Origin: Aurantimonas sp. 22II-16-19i
GTDB taxonomy: Bacteria > Pseudomonadota > Alphaproteobacteria > Rhizobiales > Rhizobiaceae
Assembly: GCF_002088275.1 (NCBI RefSeq)
Contig: NZ_AQQS01000001.1
Span: forward strand, 434,001 to 498,000
DNA length: 64,000 nucleotides
Reading direction: 5' to 3'
The notes under the pieces are model-generated. The model was given only the letters and a program-made list of their open reading frames with translations. It was not told the DNA's origin and made no database searches. Below are positions 7,738-16,077 of this stretch, piece by piece (positions within the stretch are counted from its first letter, which is position 1; each line of letters opens with the position of its first letter). Made by a program: the position numbers and the translations under genes.

Positions 7738-7882
7738 TCGTCATCCCGGCCCCCGAGCCGGGATCCATTCTAAACCGTCGACGCCGCCAAGTTGATCGGC
7801 CTCTAGCGGATGGCGTGTTCCGCCCCGCAACAGCGGTCTCAGCGCAGAGGAATGGATCCCGGCTCGGGGGCCGGGATGACGA
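7738..7882. repeat. MITE-like element with 33-bp perfect terminal inverted repeats
   Basis: Bases 7738-7770 and 7850-7882 are perfect 33-bp inverted repeats around a 79-base spacer. Each arm is itself a hairpin: ATCCCGGC and GCCGGGAT around CCCCGA. The core, GTCATCCCGGC followed by a GGGATCCA-type end, resembles intergenic palindromic repeats scattered through many alphaproteobacterial genomes. No open reading frame of note lies inside. The element fills the gap between rplY and pth, where such repeats commonly insert. Confidence 0.8.
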
Positions 7883-8040
7883 AGTGTCGGTGTTTTCGCT
7901 TCTTATTCCACCCTGACGTGTCGGCTGTCGTCCTTGTTGCAGGGGATTGGCGGAATGCCGAAATCTCGCAGGGACTGGGACGGAGCCGCGGCGTTCGACA
8001 GTTCGAACCACGACGATCGTCGATGATCCCAAGGAGTGCC

Positions 8041-8775
8041 ATGATGCTTCTGATCGCAGGTCTGGGCAATCCGGGGCCGAAATATGCCGGCAACCGGCAC
8101 AATATCGGTTTCATGGCCGTCGATGAAATCGCCCGCCAGAACAATTTTCCCGGCTGGTCGAAGAAGTTTTCCGCCGAGATCGCCGAGGGCGTCATCGGCG
8201 GGGAGAAGGTGCTGCTCGTCAAGCCGCAGACCTTCATGAACGAATCCGGCCGCTCGGTCGGCGAGGCGGTGCGCTTCTACAAGCTCGAGCCCAAGGACGT
8301 CGTCGTCATCCACGACGAGCTCGACCTCGCGCCGGCCAAGCTGCGGGTGAAGACCGGCGGCGGCCATGGCGGCCACAATGGGCTGAAGTCCATCGACGCC
8401 CATCTCGGCTCGAAGGACTATCGCCGCGTGCGCCTCGGCATCGGTCATCCGGGTGCGAAGGAGAAGGTCAACCCGCACGTCCTCGGCGACTTCGCCAAGG
8501 TGGATCGCGAGTGGCTGGAGCCCTTTCTCGACGCGATCGCCCGCAATGCCGACAGTCTCGTCAAGGGCGAGGATGCCCTCTACATGAACAAGGTGAGTGT
8601 CGCCACCGGCGGCCGGGAAGAGCCCGCCGGCGCCAAGGGCGCGACTGCCGCCAAGCCTGCCCCGAAGGGCCAGAGCCACATCCATCAGGCGCGTTCGCCC
8701 AAGCCCACGATCAAGGTGCCGGAAAAGGGACCGATGGCGGAGATGCTGCGGCGGATGTTCGGGGGGAAGGAGTGA
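8041..8775 (+). CDS. pth: Peptidyl-tRNA hydrolase
   Basis: Releases tRNA from prematurely dropped peptidyl-tRNAs. The sequence begins [21 protein letters not shown], with the catalytic His in RHNIGFM near residue 21 and the catalytic Asp in VVIHDELDL near residue 95. [14 protein letters not shown] is also present. At 244 residues it is longer than the 194-residue E. coli enzyme because of a low-complexity Ala/Lys/Pro tail after about residue 190, as in other rhizobial Pth proteins. AAGGAG at 8031-8036 could serve either ATG 8041 or ATG 8044; spacing slightly favours 8044. Confidence 0.96.
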   Translation: MMLLIAGLGNPGPKYAGNRHNIGFMAVDEIARQNNFPGWSKKFSAEIAEGVIGGEKVLLVKPQTFMNESGRSVGEAVRFYKLEPKDVVVIHDELDLAPAKLRVKTGGGHGGHNGLKSIDAHLGSKDYRRVRLGIGHPGAKEKVNPHVLGDFAKVDREWLEPFLDAIARNADSLVKGEDALYMNKVSVATGGREEPAGAKGATAAKPAPKGQSHIHQARSPKPTIKVPEKGPMAEMLRRMFGGKE

Positions 8776-8815
8776 AGCTAAAACCTGATCCTTCGAACAA
8801 CGCAAAGGCCTGAAT

Positions 8816-9283
8816 ATGAACTCGCCTCCAGCTTCTGACCGGGAATACGCTTATTTCAGCGCAATCGGCGTTGATGACGTTGCGGAGATCACCCGCATTC
8901 TGACTTTAGAACCCTGCCAATCTTGGAATGTCGGCGAGCCATTCGAAATCAATGGCCATCCGATGACGCGTCGCTCGTCAAACTGGCAGCTCTCCAGTGG
9001 CATGGCAGATACTGAACATTTGAGTTCCCATCTTGAGGCGCTGCTTTTCCGTTTGGAGCGCCATCGCAATGCACTCCTTGAAGTACAGACAAAATTCCAG
9101 ACCCGGTTCGTTTGCGTTGGATATTATTATCAAAGTTTCAGTTGGGAGATGAGCTTCGAAATCCAACGTCGCGCAACCGCTCTTGGAATTGGTTTCTGGT
9201 TCGACACATACTCACTTGGTGATCACCACGAACAAATGGTTTCGCTTCGAGAGGAACTTGGCGTTCGTGAGAACCGTCAATGA
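8816..9283 (+). CDS. DUF4279 domain-containing protein, probably acquired
   Basis: A 155-residue cytosolic-looking protein matching the DUF4279 pattern. It starts with an aromatic-rich strand (REYAYFSAIGVDDVAEIT), continues with EPCQSWNVGEPF and a NWQLSS strand, and ends with a helix and IGFWFDTYS. DUF4279 proteins have no established function and are often found in accessory regions, sometimes as immunity-like partners. Base composition is clearly less GC-rich than the flanking pth and ychF genes, with many AT-ending codons, which suggests recent transfer into an otherwise conserved neighbourhood. It starts 40 bases after the pth stop. Confidence 0.7.
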   Translation: MNSPPASDREYAYFSAIGVDDVAEITRILTLEPCQSWNVGEPFEINGHPMTRRSSNWQLSSGMADTEHLSSHLEALLFRLERHRNALLEVQTKFQTRFVCVGYYYQSFSWEMSFEIQRRATALGIGFWFDTYSLGDHHEQMVSLREELGVRENRQ

Positions 9284-9445
9284 CGCCAACGATGTCGATC
9301 AAACGAGCGCCCGGCTGCATCGCATGGCGATGCAAGCTGCATCGGCTGCCCCGTCCCTGTTGACCCATCTCACTTTCCCATCCAAACAGCGCTCAAAGTT
9401 CACGGGCCGCACGGCGGTCCCCAAAACTTCCGAAGGATCACCCCC

Positions 9446-10549
9446 ATGGGTTTCAGATGCGGGATCGTCGGCCTGCCGAATGTCGGCAAGTCGACGCTGT
9501 TCAACGCCCTCACCAAGACGGCCGCCGCGGCCGCCGCGAATTATCCGTTCTGCACGATCGAGCCGAACACCGGCGACGTGCCGGTGCCGGATCCGCGGCT
9601 GAAGGACATCGCCAGGATCGCCAAGTCGGCCGCGATCCTGCCGACGCGCATCACCTTCGTCGACATCGCCGGCCTCGTGCGCGGCGCCTCGAAGGGCGAA
9701 GGGCTCGGCAACCAGTTCCTCGCCAATATCCGCGAGGTGGACGCCATCGTCCACGTGCTGCGCTGCTTCGAGGATGACGACATCGTCCATGTCGAGGGCC
9801 GGGTCGATCCCGTCGCCGACGCCGAAACGGTCGAGACCGAGCTGATGCTGTCGGATCTCGAAAGCCTCGAGCGCCGCGTCGTTTCCACCCGCAAGAAGGC
9901 GACCGGCAAGGACAAGGACGCGATCGCCGTCCTGCCCGTGATGGAGAAGGCGCTCGGCGTCCTCAACGAGGGCAAGCCGGTGCGCGTGCTCCTGTCCGGC
10001 ATGGACGCCGAGGAGACGCAGCTCTTGCGGGGCCTCAACCTCCTCACCTCCAAGCCCGTTCTCTATGTCTGCAACGTCGCCGAGGCGGACGCGGCGAGCG
10101 GAAACGATCATTCCGCGGCGGTCGCCGCCATGGCCGAGAAGCAGGGCGCGAGCTCGGTGATCATCTCCGCCGCCATCGAGAGCGAGATCGCGCAGCTGCC
10201 GGAAGAGGAAGTCGGCGACTATCTGGAAGCCATGGGCCTGACCGAGCCGGGCCTCGACCGCCTCATCCGGGCCGGCTACGAACTGCTCGACCTGATCACC
10301 TATTTCACCGCCGGGCCGAAGGAGACCCGCGCCTGGACGATCGACAAGGGCACCAAGGCGCCCCAGGCCGCCGGCGTCATCCACACCGACTTCGAGAAGG
10401 GCTTCATCCGCGCCCAGACCATCGCCTTTGCCGATTTCGTGGCACTGGGCGGCGAAGTCGGCGCCAAGGAGGCCGGCAAGTCCCGCGACGAGGGCAAGGA
10501 ATATGTGGTGGCGGACGGCGACATCATGAACTTCAAGTTCAACGTCTGA
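9446..10549 (+). CDS. ychF: Redox-regulated ribosome-associated ATPase YchF
   Basis: A 367-residue Obg-family P-loop protein of the YchF/OLA1 group, which hydrolyses ATP rather than GTP, binds ribosomes and is linked to oxidative stress. It begins [17 protein letters not shown] (G1, residues 8-17). Switch [17 protein letters not shown] lies near 70-86 and a TGS domain at about 280-365 ([15 protein letters not shown]). Length and motifs are complete. It often sits next to pth, with which it is usually co-conserved; here the DUF4279 gene separates them. Confidence 0.96.
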   Translation: MGFRCGIVGLPNVGKSTLFNALTKTAAAAAANYPFCTIEPNTGDVPVPDPRLKDIARIAKSAAILPTRITFVDIAGLVRGASKGEGLGNQFLANIREVDAIVHVLRCFEDDDIVHVEGRVDPVADAETVETELMLSDLESLERRVVSTRKKATGKDKDAIAVLPVMEKALGVLNEGKPVRVLLSGMDAEETQLLRGLNLLTSKPVLYVCNVAEADAASGNDHSAAVAAMAEKQGASSVIISAAIESEIAQLPEEEVGDYLEAMGLTEPGLDRLIRAGYELLDLITYFTAGPKETRAWTIDKGTKAPQAAGVIHTDFEKGFIRAQTIAFADFVALGGEVGAKEAGKSRDEGKEYVVADGDIMNFKFNV

Positions 10550-10585
10550 GGCATAGGGCGAGCCTCGGGGTGTGGCTTCCGAGCG

Positions 10586-11071
10586 TCAGGTCTCGGCCGG
10601 CTCACCCCGGATCTCCGGCTCGCATTCGACCGGAAAGTTCACCGAGCGGGCGATGAAGCACTTGGCATGGGCCTCGTGATGCAGCACCCGCGCCGTCTCG
10701 GCATCGCTCGCCGCCGAAACCGTGACGACTGGCCGCAGCACCGCCCGCACGAACGCGCCGCCGCCGTCCGGCGCCTCCTGCATCTCGCCTTCGGAGGCGT
10801 CCGCATAGGCGGTGACGACGACGCCCGCCTCGGCGCAGAGATGCAGGTACCAGAGCTGGTGGCAGGCAGACAGCGAGGCGAGCAGCATCTCCTCCGGGTT
10901 CCAGCGCGCGGGATCGCCGCGAAAGGCCGGATCGGCCGAGCCCGCGATCGCCGGCTTGCCCTCGCCCGAGATCACATGATCCCTGGAATAGCCCCGATAG
11001 GTCGCCGTCCCCTCGCCCCGGTTGCCGGTCCATGCGAGGCTGACGGCGTAGCGGTGGATCCTTGTGGCCAT
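10586..11071 (-). CDS. OsmC-family peroxiredoxin/hydroperoxide reductase
   Basis: A 161-residue OsmC/Ohr-like protein beginning MATRIHRYAVSLAWTGNRGEG. It contains DPARWNPEEMLLASLSACHQLWYLHLCAEAG, with the first Cys near residue 72, and a second Cys in HAKCFIARSVNFP near residue 143. Members reduce organic hydroperoxides with two reactive cysteines. Both Cys are present, although the exact subgroup (YhfA-like or general OsmC) is not settled. It is divergent from the secreted protein gene at 11193. Confidence 0.85.
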   Translation of the reverse strand: MATRIHRYAVSLAWTGNRGEGTATYRGYSRDHVISGEGKPAIAGSADPAFRGDPARWNPEEMLLASLSACHQLWYLHLCAEAGVVVTAYADASEGEMQEAPDGGGAFVRAVLRPVVTVSAASDAETARVLHHEAHAKCFIARSVNFPVECEPEIRGEPAET

Positions 11072-11192
11072 GGCTGCTTGCTCCCGCGACCGGCCCGGTT
11101 GTCGATCGACATCCGCCGCGGCCGGTAACCCTTTCTTAAGACTGCCGTCCGCAACGCTTGCGAAGCCGGGCATCGCGATGCTTATAACGGCT

Positions 11193-11768
11193 ATGCACAG
11201 GTTATTGCCACATTCCATCGCCACCCGGCGCTCCCACCATCGCACCGCCCGCCTCGCCGTTGCCGCGGCGCTCGCCATTGCCGCATCGACGCTCGTCGCG
11301 GCCTCGTCGGCACGGGCGCAGCCGGCGGAAAAATCCGCGGCCCGGCTGGGGATCGAGGATGCCACCACTGAGACGATCGCGACGGCAGGGGCCGACGCCT
11401 CGCTGCGCATCGCCGCCCCGCTCGAACCGACCCGCCTGTCGCTGGTCCTTGCCCCGAGCGCCATCGATCCGGACGAGACCGTCTTCATCGACGTCTACAT
11501 CGAGCCAGCCGGGAGTGAGGCCGGGACGGCGAACCAGAGCACCCCGGATGCCGCCACCCTCGACGCGGGCAATGCCAGCCGCCTCGCCGGCACCGTCGCC
11601 TTCACCGTAGCCGATCAGGTCGGCGAGGAGGAGTATTTCGTCGTCAACGTGCCGCAGGGCATGCGCTTCGAGGCCGGCGCGGCGATCGTCACCATCACGC
11701 TCGCGGGCGCCGATGCTCCGCTCGAAAACTCCGGCGTCGAGTTGCGCAAGGCGAACCTCCTGCGATAG
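11193..11768 (+). CDS. Secreted hypothetical protein
   Basis: A 191-residue protein with a strong Sec signal peptide: the basic segment ATRRSHHRTAR, a hydrophobic core LAVAAALAIAAS, and a cleavage motif ARAQ near residue 43. The mature part is acidic and beta-rich (LSLVLAPSAID, AGTVAFTVADQ, EYFVVNVPQGMRF, AIVTITLAG), suggesting a periplasmic immunoglobulin-like or jelly-roll fold. I recognise no family. ATG 11193 gives a compact signal peptide; ATG 11178 is an alternative. A strong hairpin terminator follows at 11854. Confidence 0.6.
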   Translation: MHRLLPHSIATRRSHHRTARLAVAAALAIAASTLVAASSARAQPAEKSAARLGIEDATTETIATAGADASLRIAAPLEPTRLSLVLAPSAIDPDETVFIDVYIEPAGSEAGTANQSTPDAATLDAGNASRLAGTVAFTVADQVGEEEYFVVNVPQGMRFEAGAAIVTITLAGADAPLENSGVELRKANLLR

Positions 11769-11853
11769 CCGCGCCGACCTGCGCGAGCCGGAGAGCCGGA
11801 GAGCCGGGCCAAAAGCCCCCCGCTGGTCCCGGCCGGCAAGGCAGCCACCCATG

Positions 11854-11886
11854 GGCTCCAGCCGGCGAGACGCGCCGGCTGGAGCC
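11854..11886. terminator. Bidirectional hairpin terminator
   Basis: GGCTCCAGCCGGCG (11854-11867) and CGCCGGCTGGAGCC (11873-11886) form a perfect 14-bp stem with a five-base loop. It lies between the convergent secreted-protein gene and acid phosphatase gene, so it could end both transcripts. No T-run is present. Confidence 0.65.
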
Positions 11887-11903
11887 AACCCCGCACGGGC
11901 CCG

Positions 11904-12785
11904 TCAGTCGACCTTCGGCGTCCATGGCTCCAGGGCATCGACCTTCAACGCCCGCTTCCTCTCGTTCGGCAGCTTGAAATCGTCGCCATAAGCCGATGAT
12001 TCCCACGAGCCGTAGGCGGGATTGGCCAGCATGAACCAGTCCTCGGCGAAGTGGCTCTGCAGCCTGTCATAGGCCGCCTCGCGCTCCTCCAGCGTGCCCG
12101 AGGCGGCGCCGGTGAAGTCGTTGAAATTGTCGCCGAACAGCGCGACGACGCGGTAGTCCTTGGCGACGAAGGCGCGGCGGGAGGTCTTGTCGGAGCCCCA
12201 GTCCGGCTTTTCGTCGCGCATCAGGAAGGTGTCGACGTTGCCGCCCATGGGGTAGCCCAGCGCCTCCATGTTGGCGCGGGTCGCCTCCTCCTGGTCGGCC
12301 TTGCGGTTGGTAACGTAGAAGATCTTCACGCCCTTCGCGTCGGCGTATTTCAGGTAGTCGAGCGAGCCCGGCACCGGCTTGGCGTCCTTGGCCTTGGTCC
12401 ATTCATCCCAGGTCTTCGACTGGTAGTCGGCATTCGTGGTGACCAGACCGGATTCGTAGGCCGAGTTGTCGATCACCGTCTCGTCGAGGTCGAGGATCAC
12501 CGCCGCCGGAAGATCGGCCGCATCGCCCTGGTCGAGGGCGCTGGCCGTGTCGTCGGCGAGGGCTTCGTCGAGGCGGATCCTGCCGAGGGCATAGATGCCC
12601 ACGGAATTGGCCTTGTACTCCACCGCCCGCTGCATCCAGAGGGCGGCATTGAGGAGATCGTTCGGCGCGGGTGCCGCGGCGTCCTCGCCCGCGGACTTGG
12701 CTTCCTGGGCTGATGCCGGCCCAGCGAGAAGGAGAGCAAGGGTCGTCGAAGCGAAGAGGCGGAAGAGGAACGCGGATCGGCGCAT
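11904..12785 (-). CDS. Secreted class C-type acid phosphatase / 5'-nucleotidase, e(P4) family (HAD)
   Basis: A 293-residue secreted HAD-superfamily phosphatase. The signal peptide is MRRSAFLFRLFASTTLALLL with cleavage after ASA near residue 26. The catalytic DLDET motif has Asp99 and Asp101, and later acidic motif ALFGDNFNDF completes the metal site. Proteins of the lipoprotein e(P4)/acid phosphatase group dephosphorylate nucleotides and other monoesters in the periplasm. No lipobox Cys is present, so this one is soluble or released. RBS AAGGAG precedes ATG 12785. It shares a 195-base divergent gap with the MaoC pair. Confidence 0.88.
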   Translation of the reverse strand: MRRSAFLFRLFASTTLALLLAGPASAQEAKSAGEDAAAPAPNDLLNAALWMQRAVEYKANSVGIYALGRIRLDEALADDTASALDQGDAADLPAAVILDLDETVIDNSAYESGLVTTNADYQSKTWDEWTKAKDAKPVPGSLDYLKYADAKGVKIFYVTNRKADQEEATRANMEALGYPMGGNVDTFLMRDEKPDWGSDKTSRRAFVAKDYRVVALFGDNFNDFTGAASGTLEEREAAYDRLQSHFAEDWFMLANPAYGSWESSAYGDDFKLPNERKRALKVDALEPWTPKVD

Positions 12786-12980
12786 GGGAAGCTCCTTGCA
12801 GGGTGGCGAGCAGGCTCGGTCGAACCTCATGATTGCAGCGCAAGGCGGGGTTGTGAAGGCGGATGGCGTCTCCCGGCGGACCGTCAGCCCACGGATTTCG
12901 CCGGAAGCGGCTCCGCCACCTTCTCCTCCGCCGCGCGAGGGCGTAAACCTCCTTCCCGTCAACGACGAGAGAGACGACGC

Positions 12981-13436
12981 TTGCGCACGTTCGAAGATTT
13001 CACCGAGGGCCGCGAGATCCCGCTCCAGCCGTACACGGCCGATCGCGACGAGATGATCGCCTTTGCCCGGGAGTTCGACCCCCAGCCCTTCCATCTCGAC
13101 GACGCGGCCGGCGGCGCCAACGAGCTCGTCGGCTCACTGACGGCGTCCGGCTGGCACACCTGCTCGATGCTGATGCGGATGATGGCAGAGGGCTTTCTTC
13201 TCGATTCGACCTCCCAGGGCTCGCCCGGCGTCGACTTCGTGAACTGGCGCGCGCCGGTGCGGCCCGGCGACAGGCTGACCGGCACTGCCCGCGTCCTGTC
13301 GCGGCGGCTTTCGGCCAAGCGCCCCACCCTCGGCATCGCCAAGATCGGCGTCGCCCTCGAGAACCAGGAGGGCGTGACGGTGCTCGAGAGCGAATACACC
13401 CTCCTCCTCCTCACCCGCGAGGGCGCCGCCCGATGA
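12981..13436 (+). CDS. MaoC-family (hotdog) dehydratase, first of pair
   Basis: A 151-residue MaoC-like enoyl-CoA hydratase-type protein. MRTFEDFTEGREI is followed by the hydratase-2 signature FAREFDPQPFHLDDAA, with Asp and His, and by SGWHTCSM. It starts at TTG 12981 and ends with an ATGA overlap into the second MaoC gene, so the two are translationally coupled. Such pairs may form heterodimers that hydrate (R)-type enoyl-CoA; the substrate is unknown. Confidence 0.87.
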   Translation: MRTFEDFTEGREIPLQPYTADRDEMIAFAREFDPQPFHLDDAAGGANELVGSLTASGWHTCSMLMRMMAEGFLLDSTSQGSPGVDFVNWRAPVRPGDRLTGTARVLSRRLSAKRPTLGIAKIGVALENQEGVTVLESEYTLLLLTREGAAR

Positions 13437-13903
13437 GCTTCTGGGACACCTTCGTCGTCGGCGAGCCGATCCTTCTCGGCTCGCACCTGTTCACCGCGGA
13501 CGACATCGTCCGCTTCGCCAGGCAGTACGATCCGCAGCCGTTCCATGTCGATCCGGAGGCCGCCAGGGCATCCGTGCTCGGCGGGCTCTGCGCATCCGGC
13601 TGGCACACCGCCGCGGCCTGCATGCGTCTCAACGTCGACTATCGGTACGGCCGGCTGAAGGCCTGGATCGAGGCCGGCAACCCGGCCCCGAGGGTCGGCC
13701 CATCCCCGGGCTTCAAGAACATGCGCTGGCCGAAACCCGTCTTTGCCGGCGACACGGTCACCTTCACCCAGACCGTCACCGAGAAGCGCATCTCGGACAG
13801 CCGCCCCGGCTGGGGCCTCCTGAGTTTCACCACCCTCGGCGTCAATCAGGACGGCGTCAGGGTCTTCGCCTTCGACGGCGTGGCGTTCCAGGGAACCGAC
13901 TGA
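13433..13903 (+). CDS. MaoC-family (hotdog) dehydratase, second of pair
   Basis: A 156-residue paralogue of the preceding gene, beginning MSFWDTFVVGEPI. It has FARQYDPQPFHVDPEAA with the catalytic Asp/His pattern and SGWHTAAACMRL. The stretch PSPGFKNMRWPKPVFAGD matches the hotdog core. The ATG lies within the stop region of the upstream gene (four-base overlap). Tandem MaoC genes are common in rhizobia and look like a two-subunit hydratase; no acyl-CoA dehydrogenase or transferase is adjacent. Confidence 0.88.
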   Translation: MSFWDTFVVGEPILLGSHLFTADDIVRFARQYDPQPFHVDPEAARASVLGGLCASGWHTAAACMRLNVDYRYGRLKAWIEAGNPAPRVGPSPGFKNMRWPKPVFAGDTVTFTQTVTEKRISDSRPGWGLLSFTTLGVNQDGVRVFAFDGVAFQGTD

Positions 13904-14049
13904 GCGCGACCTCGCGGAAACCTGGACGAAACACAACTCGAAATCGCAGTGAAACCTCGCATGGTTAGAGGAGCGACCGCCGAACGGTTCCGATGGCAAG
14001 GTTGCCCGGAAGTTTCGTTGATTTCGGCGTCCGTGAGAGATCCAGATCC

Positions 14050-14451
14050 ATGCGCAACATCGACAAGGTGTATGTCGCCACCGGCTTCGGGTGGCTCGTC
14101 TTCGCCGCCGGTTTCGGCACGTGGCTCGGCGCCAGCGGCCATTTCAACTTCGCCCAGTCGCATGCCCATATCGGCCTTCTCGGCTTCGTCGCCTCGGTGA
14201 TCTTCGGCCTCGCGCATCGCGGCTGGCCGCAGCTGCGTGAGCGCACCCTCGCCACCGTCCAGTTCGCGGTCTACGAGGCCGGTACGATCGTCCTCCTCGC
14301 CGGCAAGGTCATGGTCGATGCCACCGGCGCGCCGAACCTCCTGCTGATGATCGGATCGCCGATCGTCATTCTCGGCGTGATCCTCTTCCTCTGGCTGTTC
14401 CTCGCTTCCCCCGCGACGAAAGCAACGCCGGAGCTGGTGCCTGCGGAGTAA
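14050..14451 (+). CDS. Small heme-copper-oxidase-subunit-I-like membrane protein
   Basis: A 133-residue membrane protein with about four transmembrane helices. The conserved motif FAQSHAHIGLLGFVASVIFGL (in two parts around residues 35-56) places paired histidines at a membrane edge. This matches a group of short bacterial proteins resembling an isolated part of cytochrome oxidase subunit I, with HAHxxLLGF and FGLxxR signatures. GAGAG before ATG 14050 sets the start. No oxidase genes are adjacent; heme or copper binding is inference. A perfect intrinsic terminator follows. Confidence 0.65.
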   Translation: MRNIDKVYVATGFGWLVFAAGFGTWLGASGHFNFAQSHAHIGLLGFVASVIFGLAHRGWPQLRERTLATVQFAVYEAGTIVLLAGKVMVDATGAPNLLLMIGSPIVILGVILFLWLFLASPATKATPELVPAE

Positions 14452-14477
14452 TCCCCCATCCCCGCGCCACCAAGAAG

Positions 14478-14511
14478 AGCCCTGACCGTCCCCCCACGGT
14501 CAGGGCTTTTT
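14478..14511 (+). terminator. Intrinsic (rho-independent) terminator
   Basis: AGCCCTGACCGT (14478-14489) pairs with ACGGTCAGGGCT (14496-14507) across a six-C loop and runs into TTTTT. This is the most canonical terminator in the window, 27 bases after the membrane protein gene. Confidence 0.92.
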
Positions 14512-14633
14512 CGTTGGGAGAGGACTTCGCGGGGAGAGAGGACAGGGCCGCACGAGACGGCATTCCCGACCATCGCCGGCGGCGAACGGTTCGGGCCGGC
14601 GGAGTGCGGGACCGCCGGAGTCGCGGCGTGGCC

Positions 14634-15764
14634 TCAGCGCACGATGGTGAGCTTTTCCGCCGCCCGGGTGATCGCCGTATAGAGCCAGCGCTCGCGGGTG
14701 TCGCGAAAGGCGAAGCTCTCGTCGAACAGCATGACGTCGTTCCACTGGGACCCTTGCGCCTTGTGGACGGTCAGCGCGTAGCCGTAGTCGAAGTCGTCGA
14801 AGCGCTTCTTCGTCGCCCAGGGCACTTCGGCCTCCGGCTCCTCGAAGGCCTGCTTCAGGAGGCGGATCTTCGCCGCCCCCTGGTCGATGTCGTCGTCGTC
14901 GGGCTTGACGATCAGATTGACGCCCGGCTTCGTCGTCTCGCGGGATGCGGTCATCACCTGCCAGAGCGAGCCGTTCAACAGCCCCTTGGGCGGGTCGTTG
15001 CGCAGGCACACCAGCTTGTCGCCAGCCATCGGCAGCGGCCCCTCGAAGCCCTTCAGCTCGCGAAGGCGGGCATTGTAGCGCCGCCGGGTGCGATTGGTGC
15101 CGACGAGCACCTGGTCGGCGGCGAGCACCCGGTCGGTCTCCACCTCGCGCTTGGAGATCACCTGCGCGTTCTCGCCATAGTCGCCATACATCAGCTCGCG
15201 GCCTTCCCGCACGGCGAGCGCCATCTCGATGATGGGATTGTCCCGGGCCTGCCGGTGGATCTCGCTGAGGAGGAAATCCGGCTCCGCCTCGGTGAAGAAG
15301 CCGCCGCCCGAGACCGGCGGCAGCTGGCCGGGATCGCCGAGGACGAGGATGGGCGTGCCGAAGGACATCAGATCGCGGCCGAGCGCCTCGTCGACCATCG
15401 AGCACTCGTCGACGACGACGAGCTTGGCCTTGGCGACCGGGCTCTGGCGGTTGAGCGAGAAGGTGGGCGAGACGCGCGAGGTGCCGCTGGTCTCGTCGGC
15501 GACGGTTTCCTCGCCGCGCGGCCGGTAGATCAGCGAATGCAGCGTGCGGGCCGACTTCGCCCCCTTCGAGCGCAGCACCTGGGCCGCCTTGCCGGTGAAT
15601 GCGGCGAACTGGACCGCCCCGTCGATGCCTTCGGCGAAGTGCTTGGCCAGCGTCGTCTTACCGGTCCCGGCATAGCCGAACAGGCGGAAGATCGGCTGGT
15701 TGCCGTTGTCGAGCCAGTCCGCGACGGCCTTCAGGGCATCGTCCTGCTGCGGCGTGAGTTTCAA
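14634..15764 (-). CDS. ATP-dependent RecD-like superfamily 1 DNA helicase
   Basis: A 376-residue helicase with Walker A FGYAGTGKTTLAKHF near residue 28, Walker B VVVDECSMVDE, motif III VLGDPGQLPPV and C-terminal TVHKAQGSQW plus YTAITRAAEKLTIV (UvrD_C_2). This set is typical of the short RecD-like helicases of rhizobia, which lack RecBC partners. The frame is open far upstream, but TTG 15764 (LKLTPQQDDAL) with GGGAGA about seven bases before it is the likely start; upstream translation is Arg/Ser-rich and non-coding in character. Confidence 0.87.
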   Translation of the reverse strand: MKLTPQQDDALKAVADWLDNGNQPIFRLFGYAGTGKTTLAKHFAEGIDGAVQFAAFTGKAAQVLRSKGAKSARTLHSLIYRPRGEETVADETSGTSRVSPTFSLNRQSPVAKAKLVVVDECSMVDEALGRDLMSFGTPILVLGDPGQLPPVSGGGFFTEAEPDFLLSEIHRQARDNPIIEMALAVREGRELMYGDYGENAQVISKREVETDRVLAADQVLVGTNRTRRRYNARLRELKGFEGPLPMAGDKLVCLRNDPPKGLLNGSLWQVMTASRETTKPGVNLIVKPDDDDIDQGAAKIRLLKQAFEEPEAEVPWATKKRFDDFDYGYALTVHKAQGSQWNDVMLFDESFAFRDTRERWLYTAITRAAEKLTIVR

Positions 15765-16077
15765 GGCCGTGTCTCCCGTGAGGCTTCGGCGCTGCGCCGT
15801 GGCTCGCCCATGGCGCCCGCACTCCCCGTCTGCGCGGCCCGTCGGCCGATCGCCTCTGGAGCGAGGCGCCGCCGCAAGGCCGAGGGCGCAACGACATGCG
15901 CGGACCGTCCCGCCTGCGGCGGAACAGCCATCGGTCCGATTCGCGATTGGCCCAGATCCTGCGCCATGGTTTCCTTCGGTCGCAGGAATCGCGCGAGCAA
16001 TCAAGCAGCAGGGAATTCGGGGCGGATCGGACGCTCGCTGCGGATCCACTGCCGCCAGCGGGTCGAGGCTCGGGCGA
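15765..16077. other. Intergenic, no gene seen
   Basis: These 313 bases lie between the start of the helicase gene and the end of the histidine kinase gene, both leftward. I see no convincing coding frame, repeat or strong hairpin; the helicase promoter presumably lies here. Confidence 0.4.

Noticed and set aside
8001-8025. GTTCGAACC resembling a tRNA T-loop
   Set aside because: No acceptor, D or anticodon stems can be built around it.
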